Shown: positions 39,211 through 50,300 of the stretch, piece after piece
Numbering within the stretch: the first letter of the stretch is position 1
How the letters are laid out: every line of letters begins with the position of its first letter
Assembly (NCBI RefSeq): GCF_001610895.1
Contig: NZ_CP011276.1
Coordinates: 1 to 64,000, forward strand
Reading direction: 5' to 3'
DNA length: 64,000 nucleotides
Origin: Planctomyces sp. SH-PL62
GTDB taxonomy: Bacteria > Planctomycetota > Planctomycetia > Isosphaerales > Isosphaeraceae
Program-made: the position numbers and the translations under genes
Notes under the pieces: generated by a model
Seen by the model: only the letters and a program-made list of their open reading frames with translations
Database searches by the model: none
What the model was told of the DNA's origin: nothing

Positions 39211-41849
39211 TCATTCTGCCGCGGCGAAGGGGTCGGCCGGGATCGCCAGGTCCATCATCAGCAGCTTGAAGTCGTCGCGACCGCGGAGCGGGTCAAGGTC
39301 GGAGTCGGCCTGCATGTGGGGGAGGTCGCGGAACCCGGCGGCGACGGCCCGTCGCAACGCCTCCATCGCCTGATCGGCCTGGGCCCGGCCCTCGCCGTCC
39401 GCCCCACTCGACCCCGGCGCGGCGGGCGTCGCGGAGAGCAGCGAAAAGAAGCACGCGACGTTGTAGAGATCACTAGACTCCATGGCCGGGAGGCCCTTCA
39501 AGACCTCGACCGCCTTGCGGAACGCATCCGCCGCTTCGGAGGCCCTGCCCTGTTGAGTCTGGGCCATCCCGAGCCTCGCGAGGGCGATCGAGAGGCCGCG
39601 CCGGTAGTTGGCGTCGGCGGGATGGTCGTCGACCAGCTTCCGGTTGATCGCCAGGCCCGCGCGGCACTCGGACTCCGCCATCCCGAGCCGGCCCGTCTGA
39701 AGGAGCAACAGGCCGAGGTCGTTGTGGGTTTGCGCCAGCTCGCCCATCAGGGCGCTGACGGCGGGGTTCTCGTCGGCGAGCTTCTCGAGGAGCGTCATGG
39801 CCTCGCGGTAGTCGGCCTCCGCGTCCGCGAGCCGGGCCGAATGGTTCAGCAGCCAGCCGCGCCTGTGACGAGTCGCCGCCAGGTCGCTGCGGAAATCGGG
39901 GACGGCGGGGTTCTCGCCGGCGAGCTTCTCCAGGATAGTCAGGGCTTCGCGGTACTCGGCGTCCGCGTCCGCCGGATTGCCTTTCGACGACAGCAGGTCG
40001 CCGGTCCGTCGGCGCGTGCTCGCCAGGTCGTGGAGGGCTTCGTTCGAGGCCCCGGGGCCGGCGGCCACCGCCTCCTGATCGGACCGAGCCAGCTTGTAGG
40101 CTTCCAAGGCCGCGGAGAGCTCACCCCTCCGGGCCAGGAGCGAGCCGAGGGCGGACCGGCAAGCCGCCAGCGCGGCCGGCGCCGGTCCGTCGGCGCCGGC
40201 CAACAGCGACTCCGCTCGTCGGTAGGCGGCCAGCGCGTCGTCCGTGCGACCCGTAACCTCCAGCAGCGATCCGATGGTGGTCAGGCTCCGGCCGACCTCG
40301 ACGACCGCCACGGCGTCGGCCCCGGGCTCCGCCGCCAGGGCCTCCCGCGTCGCGAGCACCGCGCGGTGCGCCGCGAGGGCGTCCTCCGAACGGCCGACCT
40401 TCCAAGTCAGGTCGGCCAGTTCGTAGTTCGATCGCGCCAGCGCCCGCCGGGACGCACCGTCGGCCTCGTCGCCGAGCAGGGCGCCGAGCTTGCGGCGGTA
40501 GAAGTCGGCCGCCGACTCCAGGAGCCGGTCGCGCAGCTCCTTGAACTGGTCCTGCTTCAACAGGAAGTCCTCGCTCACGCCGGTGTGGAACGTCTTGATC
40601 GCGTCGACCGCCAGGTTATAGCGGGCCTGCACGGCGGCCTTCGAGCGGGTCAGGCCGGCGTTGGCGTCGGCCAGCGCGGCGCCGGCCCTCGTCTCGCGGT
40701 CCAGGGCGTCCGAGAGCTGGGCGTTGGCCGACGCCTGCACCGCCAGCACGGCGAACAGCCCGAGCACCCCGGCCAGCCCGGCCGCCGTCGCGCCGGTGAC
40801 GCCGGTGCGGTGCCGGGTCAGCCAGCGCAGAAGCGTCCGCGTCCACGGCTCCGCCCACGCCGCCACCGGCTCGTCGGCCGTCCACCGTTCGACGTCATCG
40901 GCCAGCGCCCGGCAGGTCGCGTAGCGGTCCTCGGGATGATTCGCCATCGCCTTGAGGCAGACGGCCTCCAGGGCCCTGTCGATCGACGGCGCGACCTGCC
41001 GCGGCGGCGGGAACTCGCCCCGCTGCACCTTGCGCAGCACCTCGCCGATCTCGCCGTCGAAGGGCACCCGGCCGGTCAGCAGGCAGTAGAGGGTGGCGCC
41101 GAGGCTGTACACGTCGCTGCGCGGCCGAGTTCGCCGGCCGCCTGTTCGGGGCTCATGTAGGACGGCGTGCCGAGCGCCGAGCCCGGCAGCGTCTCGGCCG
41201 AGCCGCTCACCTAGGACAGGGTGCGGCCGTCGCTGTAGGTGCCCAGGCCGTAGACCGGCACGATCCCGGGGTGTTCCAGCCCGCCGGTGACCTCGGCCTC
41301 GAGGAGGAACCGCTGGCGGCTGACGGGGTCGTCGGCGTGAGCGTCGAGGATTCGCTTGAGCGCCACCTCGCGATGCAACTCGGCGTCCAGGGCCACGAAG
41401 ACGGCGCCCAGCCCGCCGCGGGCGTGCGGCCGGAGGACGCGGAACCTTTGCCCCTCGCTCGTGGCCTCGCCGACGGCGTAGGTCGCCGTGCGGTCGGCGT
41501 CATCGCCGGGCTGGATCGTGGCCGAGCCGACGTGGAGCAGCGTGCCGCCGAGACCGGGATCGTCGATGCGAGCCAGGCTCTCGCGGGTGGAACGGCCCAC
41601 CGGGATCGCGGCGAGACTTCGGTCCACGTCGCCGCCATGTTTCTTGAGGTGGCGTGCCACGAGGGCGTCCACGGCGGATCGATCGTCGACATCGAGGTCG
41701 CCACGTCCGACGAGGTGGTCGGCCAGGGCAACGGCCTTGTCCAGCGTCCAGGCCTGGAAGGCGGCCACCAGTCGGCCCTGGTCGATCAGGCCGTTCTGCA
41801 GCGCAAGCAGGCCGAAGAGCAGGTTGCGCTCGGTAGCGATTCCGGCCAT
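39211..41849 (-). pseudogene. Serine/threonine kinase with TPRs, catalytic core deleted
   Basis: Remnant of a planctomycete STK-TPR protein. The leader (NLLFGLLALQNGLIDQ, ATG 41849) and the kinase N-lobe with its lysine (HREVALKRIL) are present, then EHPGIVPVYGLGTYSDGR. Then a TAG stop (41211-41213) follows, and the sequence jumps in the same frame straight to SGSAETLPGSALGTPSYMSPEQ, which belongs past the activation loop. The catalytic loop (HRDLKPxN) and DFG/DWG segment, roughly 100 residues, are absent. A further one-base shift lies near 41119. The rest is intact: kinase C-lobe, one membrane helix (about ATAAGLAGVLGLFAVLAVQ), and a long TPR region to the stop at 39211. No kinase activity is expected. 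Confidence 0.8.
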
Positions 41850-41993
41850 CGGGGGACCCTCATGCGAGGCCGGCGGTGGGCGACGGGCCCCCGACGCCGG
41901 GGACCTCCAGCAGAATGCGCTGGATCGGTGGGATTATCTCATGATGGCTCACCCCATGCAGCCCCGCAGCGGCCGACCGGATATGACGATTGC

Positions 41994-42721
41994 TAGGTCG
42001 TGTTGACGTCTAGGGGGGACGACCGGACTGGAGCCGACCGCCATGCGATACAGGATCACCGACGAGATCTAGGCCGTCTGGGGACCGATGGTCGAACGAT
42101 GCCGCTCGCGGCTCGGCCCCGGTCCGGAGCTGGCCGACCGCATGTTCATTCGAGGCCGGCCTCTACCGGGCCCGCACCGGCGTCCCCTGGCGCGACCTGC
42201 CGGCGGAGTTCGGGGCCTGGGACGCGGTCTTCAACCGGCTCCGCCGCTGGATCCACTCGGGGCGGCTCAAGCGGCTGTTCGAGCTGACGGCCGAGCGGGC
42301 CGAGTGCGAGGACGCGAGTCGGCTGATGATCGACTGGACGGTCGTCCGCGCCCATCAGCACGCCGCCGGGGCGCGGCGCGAAAAGGGGGCGCGGAGCCGC
42401 AGGCCCTCGGCCGGTCGCGCGGCGGCTTCACGACGGACGCGGTCCGCGACGTCGTCCTCGACGCCCTGCGGGTCATCCCGAACCGCAAGGAGCCCTGGCC
42501 CTGGCACGACGAGATGCGCGAGACCTACAAGCAGCGGAACCGGGTGGAGCGGGCGTTCGCCGAGGCCAAGCAGTTCCGCCGCTTCGCCACAAGGTATGAG
42601 CAGTTCCGCCGCTTCGCCACAAGGTATGAGAGGTGAAGGACGTCTATCTCGGCGTGGCCTATCTCGTCTTCGGATTCATCCACGTTCGGAAGCTCGCCGA
42701 ATCCGTCAACACGCCGTAGTA
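41994..42721 (+). mobile_element. Decayed IS5-family element
   Basis: About 0.73 kb. Imperfect terminal inverted repeats are visible: TAGGTCGTGTTGACG at the left (about 41995-42009) and CGTCAACACG near the right end (42705-42714), the latter overlapping the transposase stop as in IS427-group elements. The inside is a broken transposase. Full-length relatives are a little longer. Confidence 0.75.
42043..42720 (+). pseudogene. IS5-type transposase remnant
   Basis: Reads MRYRITDEI, then a TAG (42070-42072) where relatives have Trp, then fragments in different frames: RTGVPWRDLPAEFGAWDAVF, RLKRLFELTAERAECEDASR, GRSRGGFTT, LDALRVIPNRKEPWPWHDEM, RNRVERAFAEAKQFRRFATRY and LGVAYLVFGFIHVRKLAESVNTP to the stop. 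The central part with the middle catalytic Asp region is deleted. A 30-base tandem duplication (42570-42599, 42600-42629) repeats the QFRRFATRYE codons. Not functional. Confidence 0.8.
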
Positions 42722-43079
42722 GCTTGTCGCGAAGATGAGTCCCGAATCTGCGCGAAGTCCCCGCGGGAGAGCTTCGCGCGGATCAACCACCTGCCCCTAT
42801 CGCAGATGAAACACCATCCGAGCCGCGGAAGCCTCGCGATGGAGAAACAAAGTTTCGGGTGGAGCGACGACTTCCTACTGGATTTTTTTGGCGTCCGGCG
42901 AAGCGGCATCGCCAAGTATGAACTATAGTGTTTAACAAGTCGACCCGATCCAGGGGCAGCGTTCCCCCCGTCGCCGCGCGCCTCGCGCTAGTGCACCTGT
43001 ATTAGTGGCTTTCTTGTAGGCGAACGCCCAATGCAGGCCCAACACCGTTCAGCACTCTCAAGGCGCCGGGGAGACTAAA
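42721..43079. other. Intergenic stretch after the IS remnant
   Basis: 359 bases. No believable gene. AT-richer sequence near 42920 (GTATGAACTATAGTG) may hold the promoter of the TIGR03032 gene. GGGGAG before 43080 is its ribosome site. Confidence 0.4.
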
Positions 43080-44282
43080 GTGACGATGCAGAGCGGACCC
43101 ATCCCCCCGACTGCCTCGACGATCCAGCTGGACGGTCGCGAACTCGCGGGCGTGCGCGGATCGCTCGGCGGCCCGCCTTCGGACGCCGCACCCGCCGGCG
43201 AGGCCCAGCCGCTGCGCAGCGTCCATACCAGCAACTTTTCCGCGATCCTTCAGGAACTCGGGATCTCCGTGCTGGTTACGACCTACCAGGCCGGCAAGTT
43301 GGTGATGCTCCGCCCCGACGGGAATCGCCTTAACACGCATTTCCGCGGCTTCGGCAGGCCGATGGGCCTGGCGGTGGACGGGGATCGGCTGGCCATCGGC
43401 ACGGCCGCAGAGATCTGGGAATACCACAACTCCCCGGCCGTGGCCCGCCGCCTGGAGCCGGCCGGCAGCCACGACGCCTGCTTCTTGCCGCGCTCGTCGG
43501 TCTGCACCGGCGACGTCCAGATTCACGAGATGGGCTGGGCTCGTTCCCGCGGTGATGACCCCGAATTGTGGTTCGTCAACACGCGCTTCTCCTGCCTGTG
43601 TACGCGAAGCGACAAGCACAGCTTCGTACCACGATGGCGGCCGCCGTTCATCTCGGCGCTGGCGCCTGAGGATCGCTGCCATCTGAATGGGCTCGGCATG
43701 GCGGGGGGCCTCCCGGCGTACGTCACCGCCCTGGGAACGACCGACACGCCCGCCGGCTGGCGGGCCGACAAGCAGGACGGCGGCGTCATCCTGGACGTGC
43801 CCTCGGGAGAGGTCATCGCCCAGGGCCTGTCGATGCCGCACTCGCCGCGCTGGTACGACGGCCGCTTGTGGGTCCTTGAGTCAGGCCGCGGGGGCTTCGG
43901 CTGCGTCGACCCCGACACGGGAAAGTATGAAGCGATCGCCGTGCTCCCGGGTTTCACCCGCGGCCTGGACTTTTGCGGACCGCTGGCCTTCATCGGCCTG
44001 TCGCAGGTGCGTGAAAGCGCCGTCTTCAGCGGCATCGACGTCGCCGAGCGGCCGCTGGCGGAGCGCTGCTGCGGCGTCTGGGTTGTGAACATCGAGACGG
44101 GTCGGACTGTCGCGTTCGTGAAGTTCGAGGACGCGGTCCAGGAGATCTTCGCCGTGCAGGCGCTCCCCGGAATGCGACACCCGGACGTCATCAACGATCA
44201 GCCGCGCATAATCTCCGATTCATTCGTCGTGCCGGACGAGGCGCTGAATCTCGTACCTGGTCTGCTCCGCCATGACGCCTGA
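43080..44282 (+). CDS. TIGR03032 family protein
   Basis: 400 residues from GTG 43080, chosen over ATG 43086 because GGGGAG stands six bases before the GTG. The family signature is strong: HTSNFSAILQELGISVLVTTYQAGKL, ELWFVNTRFSCLCT, FVPRWRPPFISALAPEDRCH, LNGLGMAGGLPAYVTALG and GLSMPHSPRWYDGRLWVL. The fold is probably a beta-propeller-like repeat. Its function is not established; members often sit beside giant calcium-binding or beta-helix surface proteins, and here the next gene, 36 bases on, is exactly that. It lacks a signal peptide, so it probably acts in the cytoplasm, perhaps on the surface protein's synthesis or export. Confidence 0.9.
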   Translation: MTMQSGPIPPTASTIQLDGRELAGVRGSLGGPPSDAAPAGEAQPLRSVHTSNFSAILQELGISVLVTTYQAGKLVMLRPDGNRLNTHFRGFGRPMGLAVDGDRLAIGTAAEIWEYHNSPAVARRLEPAGSHDACFLPRSSVCTGDVQIHEMGWARSRGDDPELWFVNTRFSCLCTRSDKHSFVPRWRPPFISALAPEDRCHLNGLGMAGGLPAYVTALGTTDTPAGWRADKQDGGVILDVPSGEVIAQGLSMPHSPRWYDGRLWVLESGRGGFGCVDPDTGKYEAIAVLPGFTRGLDFCGPLAFIGLSQVRESAVFSGIDVAERPLAERCCGVWVVNIETGRTVAFVKFEDAVQEIFAVQALPGMRHPDVINDQPRIISDSFVVPDEALNLVPGLLRHDA

Positions 44283-44318
44283 TCGACCGGGTTTTCTCCT
44301 TTTAGAACGGTCCATTTG

Positions 44319-47300
44319 ATGAAATCGACGCATTCGTCCCGCGACGCTTCCGGTCCCCGGATGGATGTTTCGCAAGTTCACCGGTGCGACGCGTCTCGGC
44401 GGCGATCGCGACGCCGGAACGCGCCGCGGTTGGAGTTCCTCGAGGATCGGGTGGTGCCGACGGTCCTCCTGGTCACCACCCTGAGCGATGAGATGGTCGC
44501 CGGCGCCGGCCTCTCCCTGCGCGAAGCCATCCGGGCGTCCGTGACGCGCACCTCGGTGGACGGCTCGCCCGTGGGCACCGGCGACGACGTCATTCAGTTC
44601 GATTCGAAGTTGGACGGCGGGACCATCTCCCTCTACACCGCCCCGATCACGACGCAAGCCGGCCTTTCGGGCTTCGAGGTCGGTACGACGCTGGTGATCG
44701 ACGGCGAGACCGGATTATCCCGAGGCATCACCATCGAGCGCGACACGAGCGCCGCCCAGTTCCGCTTCTTCCATGTCACTTCGACCGGCAACCTGACCTT
44801 GAAGGGCTTGACGGTCCGCCGATTCGCGGCCCGGGGCGGTGCCGGCGGCAGCGGGGGCGGCGCCGGCGGCGGCGGTGCCGCAGGCCTGGGCGGGGCGGTC
44901 TTCAACCAGGGCTCCCTGACGCTCCTCAACAGCACGCTGACGGGCAACACCGCCCAGGGCGGCGCCGGCGGCAATCGGTCTGCCAACGAGGGGCCGGGCA
45001 ACGGCGGCGGCGGCCTGGGAGCCCCGGGCGGTGCCGGGGGGACGCAGGTCGGCGGCGGCGGCGGCGGGCCCAATGCCGGTTCCGGCGGCAACCCCGCCGA
45101 GAACGGTTACAACGGCGGGTTCGGCGGCGGCGGCGGCGGCGGCGGCAAATATCAGTTTCTCGTTCCCCTCGTCGGTAGCGGAGGCGCGGGCGGGTTCGGC
45201 GGCGGCGGGGGGGGCGGCGGCTCCGACGCCTATGGAGCCTTCCAGGCCAACTTCAAGGGCGACAGCGGCGGCAACGGCGGATTCGGCGGCGGCGGCGGCG
45301 GCCCAGGCCACGACAATCAGACGGGGCACCCGAATCCTGGCGCCGGCGGGTTCGGCGCCGGTAACGCCGGCGAGGGCGGCGGCGGGGGCGGCGGGGCCGG
45401 CATGGGCGGCGCCATCTTCAACCTCTCGGGCACCGTCGTCATCGCCAACAGCACCTTCACCGACAACGCGGCCATCGGCGGCGGCGGCGGCCGCGGCGTC
45501 ATCGCCGCGGGTGTCACCGGCGTGAGCGGAGCGGCCGGCAAAGGGCTGGGCGGCGTCGTGTTCAACTACAACGGCACCGTCACGATCTCCAACAGCACCC
45601 TCTCCGGCAATTCCGCGGACCAGGGCGGACGCGGCATCTTGAACCTGCGCAACGGCAACGCCCCGGCCCAGTTGGTCCTCAACAACACCATCGTCGCCCA
45701 GGGCGACGCCACCGTGTCCGACGTGCTCGTCCAGGTGATCAATAGCACCGTGATCGATCCGGCCGCGGTCAGCGGCACGGCCAATCTCATCCGCACGATC
45801 GTCGGCCCGGCCAGCTTGACGGGCACGGTCTCGGGCGATCCGAAGATTGGTTCTCTGGAACGCAACGGCGGTCTGACCCCGACCCTTGCGTTCGAGTTCG
45901 ACAGCCCGGCACGCAATGCGGGCAATCAACTCGTGGCGACGCAAACGGATCAGCGCGGTGCGAGCCGAGGCAGTCGCCCGGACATCGGCGCCTATGAACT
46001 TCGCCAGGGATTCTCCCTGATCGTCAACACCGCGGCGGACGAGACCACCAACAGGAGTACGCTGTCCTTGCGCGAGGCGATCGGCCTTGCCGACGACACG
46101 CTCGATTTCAGCGCGCTCTCCCCCGCGGAACAGGGCCAGGTCATTCCCATCTCCGACTTCGACAGCACGATCAGCTTCGCGACCAGTCTGGCAGGCGCGA
46201 CGATCACGCTCTCCACCGCGGGCGATGGCCGCGCCGGACCGTCGGCGTTCGCGGTCAACAGCCCGATCGTCATCAATGGTCCCGCGGGCGACAGCGGCGT
46301 CACCCTATCCGCCGCGGGGACGGCGATGCGCCTCTTCGCCGTGGCGAGCGGAGGAAGGCTGACGCTTCGGAACCTGACGCTCGTTGGGGGCACCGCCCAG
46401 GGATCCGCCGGCGGAAGCGGGGACGGCGGCGACGGAGTCGGAGGGGCCATCTACAACGAGGGCCGGCTGTCGATCTTCAACAGCACTCTGACGGGCAATA
46501 CCGCCCGGGGTGGGATCGGCGGTTCCGTTCTTGGATTCGGCGGGGACGGCGGCGACGGCCAGGGCGGTGCCGTGTTCAATGAGGCGGGCACCGTCGTCAT
46601 CATCAACAGCACCTTCACCGGCAACTCGGCCATCGGCGGCGCCGGCGGCACCGCTCTCTTCCTCGATGGCGACGACGGCCAGGGGCTGGGCGGCGGACTT
46701 TTCAATCACAATGGAAGCCTTACGGTAACCAATAGCACGTTCTCCATGAACAACGTGGTCCAGCCGCTTGGCGCGACGCTGATCGCGGCCGGCCGCGGCA
46801 TCTACAATCTCAACGACTCGAACCCCACCGCGTACACGTCCATAAGCAGCACCATCATCGGCCAGTCCGACATCTTTATCGAGGACTTCACCGGCACGGG
46901 TAGCCCTGCTCAAGGCAGCAACAATGTGATCCGAAGGATGAGCGGCGGCCTCTTCTCCTCCACCATCACGGCCGATCCTCTGCTCGGCCCGCTGCAAAAC
47001 AACGGCGGCCCGACGCAGACCATGGCCCTCGTAGGCAGCAGCCCGGCCATCGACGAGGGGATCAGCTTCAACGTGGCATTGACCGATCAACGCGGCGTGC
47101 CTCGGAATGTGTACAGGGTGGACATCGGCGCCTATGAACGCACCAACTTCCACCTGATCGTCAACACCACGGCCGACGAGACCACGATCGAAAGCACGCT
47201 GTCCTTGCGCGAGGCGATCAACCTCATCAATGGCGCACTCTCTCTCAGTTCGCTATCCGCGGCGGAACTGGCCCAGGTCCTCGCGGCCGACACCGATCGC

Positions 47301-50300
47301 ATTTCCTTCGCCGGCAACCTGAACGGCGGCACGATCACGCTCTCGACCGTGGGGGACGCCAGCGTCGGGGCGTCGGCGCTGCTGGTTTCCAGCGCCATCG
47401 CCATCGAGGGCCCCGGCGGGGATTGCGGCGTCACCCTGTCCGCCGCGGGGGTGCCGATGCGCCTCTTCTACGTGACCAGCACCGGCAGCCTGACCCTGCG
47501 GAATTTGACGCTCAGCGGCGGCACGGCCCGGGGCGCGGCCGGCAGCGGGGCGGGCGCCGGCGATGCTGGTCGGGGCGGTGCGATTTATAACGATGGCTCG
47601 CTGACCGTCCTCAACAGCACCTTCACCGGCAACTCCGCCGAGGGAGGCGCCGGCGGTTCGGGCGGCGGTGCCGGGGGGGACGGCATGGGGGGCGCCATCT
47701 TCCATGAAGGGAGCGACGATTTCCGCCGCTCCGTTTACATCATCAACAGCACCTTCACCGGCAACTCCGCCATCGGCGGATCCGGCGGTTCAGGTGGAAC
47801 AGCGGGCAAGGGGCTGGGCGGCGCACTGTTCAACCACAACGGCTATATCTCGATCGACTACAGCACCTTCTCCGGCGACACGGTGACCCAGGGCGACGGC
47901 TCGACGCTGTTCGCGGCCGGCCGCGAAATCTACAGCCTCGACGATTCGACGTCCCTCTCTGCCGGTGTGGACATTGACAGATCCATCGTCGGTCAGAGCG
48001 ACACCAGCGTTTCCGAGGTGGTGGGCAGCGGCGGCGGCGAAGATATTGGAATGCTCAGGGCCTTTGCGAGCTTGATCCGCACGCCGACCTTTGCAAAACC
48101 CGAAGATAGCAATTGGTTTACGTCCATGGTTCCCGACGGCGACCCTCGGCTCGGCCCCCTGCGAGACAACGGCGGTCCAACCTGGACCATGGCCCTTTTG
48201 CCCGGCAGCCCGGCGATCGACGTCATGACCGTCGACTCCGGCAACCGTCTGCGGACGGACCAGCGCGGCGCCTACCGGCTTCTCCCCGCGGACATCGGCG
48301 CCTTCGAGGTCCGCCCGACGCTCAACATCATCGTCAACACCACGGCCGACGAGGCCGTCGACACCGATGACGGCACGCTCTCATTTCGCGAGGCGATGAA
48401 CCTGGTCATCGGCACGCTCAAGATCAGCGACCTGTCCGACGACGAGAAGGCCCAGGTCTCCGCCTCCATCTCGATCGTCAGCACGATCACCTTTTCCGGC
48501 AGCCTGGACGGTGAAACGATCACGCTCAACGCCGTGGGCGATCAGAACTTCGGGCCGTCGGCTTTTCTGGTCAACAACCGGATCGTCATCGACGGTTCCA
48601 GCGGCGGCAGCCGGATCACGCTGTCGGCCGCAGGCACGACGATGCGCCTCTTTCGCGTGGCGAGCAGTGGCAATCTGACATTGCAAAACTTGACGGTCAG
48701 TGGCGGCAAAGCCCAGGGGTTCGACGGAGGCACCGCCGGCATAGGAGGTGCCGGCGGCGGCGGGGCCGGCCTCGGGGGCGCGATTTTTAATCAGGGGTCG
48801 TTGACGATCCTCAACAGCACCCTGACCGGAAATTCCGCCCAGGGTGGCGACGGAGGGTGGCGGGCCTTCTTGCTGAACGCCTACGGCGGCGGCGGAGGCG
48901 GCGGACTGAATGCCGCCGGCGACGCGCCGTACGACAGGAGCGACACCCATCACCCGGGTTGGGGCGGCAACGGCGGCGGTAACTTCCCCTATTCCGGCGC
49001 GGCCCGTGGCGTCGATTTCTCCTCGTCCTATATCAACGGACGGGACGGCGGGTTCGGCGGCGGCGGCGGCGGCGGGTTCGGCGGCGGACTCACCGCCACG
49101 AGCGGAGCCGGCGGAGCGGGCGGGTTCGGAGCGGGCGGCGGCGGAGGCGGCGGCGGGTATGCATTCGGCGCCGGCGCCGGCGGCGCGGGCGGGTTCGGCG
49201 GCGGCGGCGGCGGGGGGAATCTCTCGGCCCAAGGCGCCGGCGGCTATGGCGGCGGCAACGCGGTAAATATCGGTGGCGTAAGCACCGCGGGGGGCGGCGC
49301 CGGGATGGGCGGGGCCGTTTTCAACGAAGCGGGCGTCGTCGTCATCACCAACAGCACCATCACGGGGAACACGGCCATCGGCGGCGACGGCGGCGGCGGC
49401 TACCCGCTCCCCACTACCAGAGCGGCCGGCAAGGGGCTCGGCGGCGGACTGTTCAACCACAACGGCACCGTCACGGTCACCGACAGTGACTTCACGGGCA
49501 ACACGGCGGCTCAGGGCGCCGCCCTTCGCAGCCTCAGCGATTCGAATGGCAACACCACGGCCTCCGTCTCCGCCGCCGCCTACATCACCAACACCCTCCT
49601 CGGCCAGGCGCAGACGATCAACTTCGATCTCCTGCCCGACAAGACCTACGGCGACGGCGACTTCGTGATCAGCGCATCGGCGAGTTCCGGCTTGCCCGTA
49701 AGCTTCACCGCCAGCGGTGAAGCGAGCGTCCTGCTGATCGGCGACGTCTGGTACGTGCACATCATCGGGGCCGGCATCGCCACCATCACGGCGCACCAGT
49801 TCGGCGACGCGAACAACGACCCCGCGCAGGACGTCTCCCGGGATCTCATCATCGCCAGGGCCTCGTCCGTGACGACGACCATCGGTGACGGCCCGTTCAT
49901 TTACGACGGCGGGGTCCATGCCGGCGGGTCCGGGACCGTGACAGGGGCCCGACTGGACGTCGACGCCACCTCGTTGACCTACTCGGCCCACAGCGATGGG
50001 ACGGGCGTCGCCGACCTGACCAACGCGGGCGTCTACTACGTGACCGCCCATTACGCCGGCGACGACAACCACACCGCCAGCGACGGCGAGGCGGTCGCCA
50101 TCGTGATCGGCAAGGCGACGGCCGCGATCACGGTCACGCCCTACGCGACGACCTACGACGGCGACACGCACACGGCGGCCGGCACGGCCACCGGCGTCGG
50201 GGGCGTCGACCTGAGCGGAAGCCTCAACCTGGGCGGCACGACGCACACCAACGCCGGCTCCTACGACGGCGACGCATGGAGCTTCCACGACCCCAGCGGC

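Noticed and set aside
44840-45560. Regular GGC-rich repeats resembling a repeat array
   Set aside because: They are Gly-Gly-X codons inside the giant protein and keep frame; there are no constant-length spacers, so it is not a CRISPR array.
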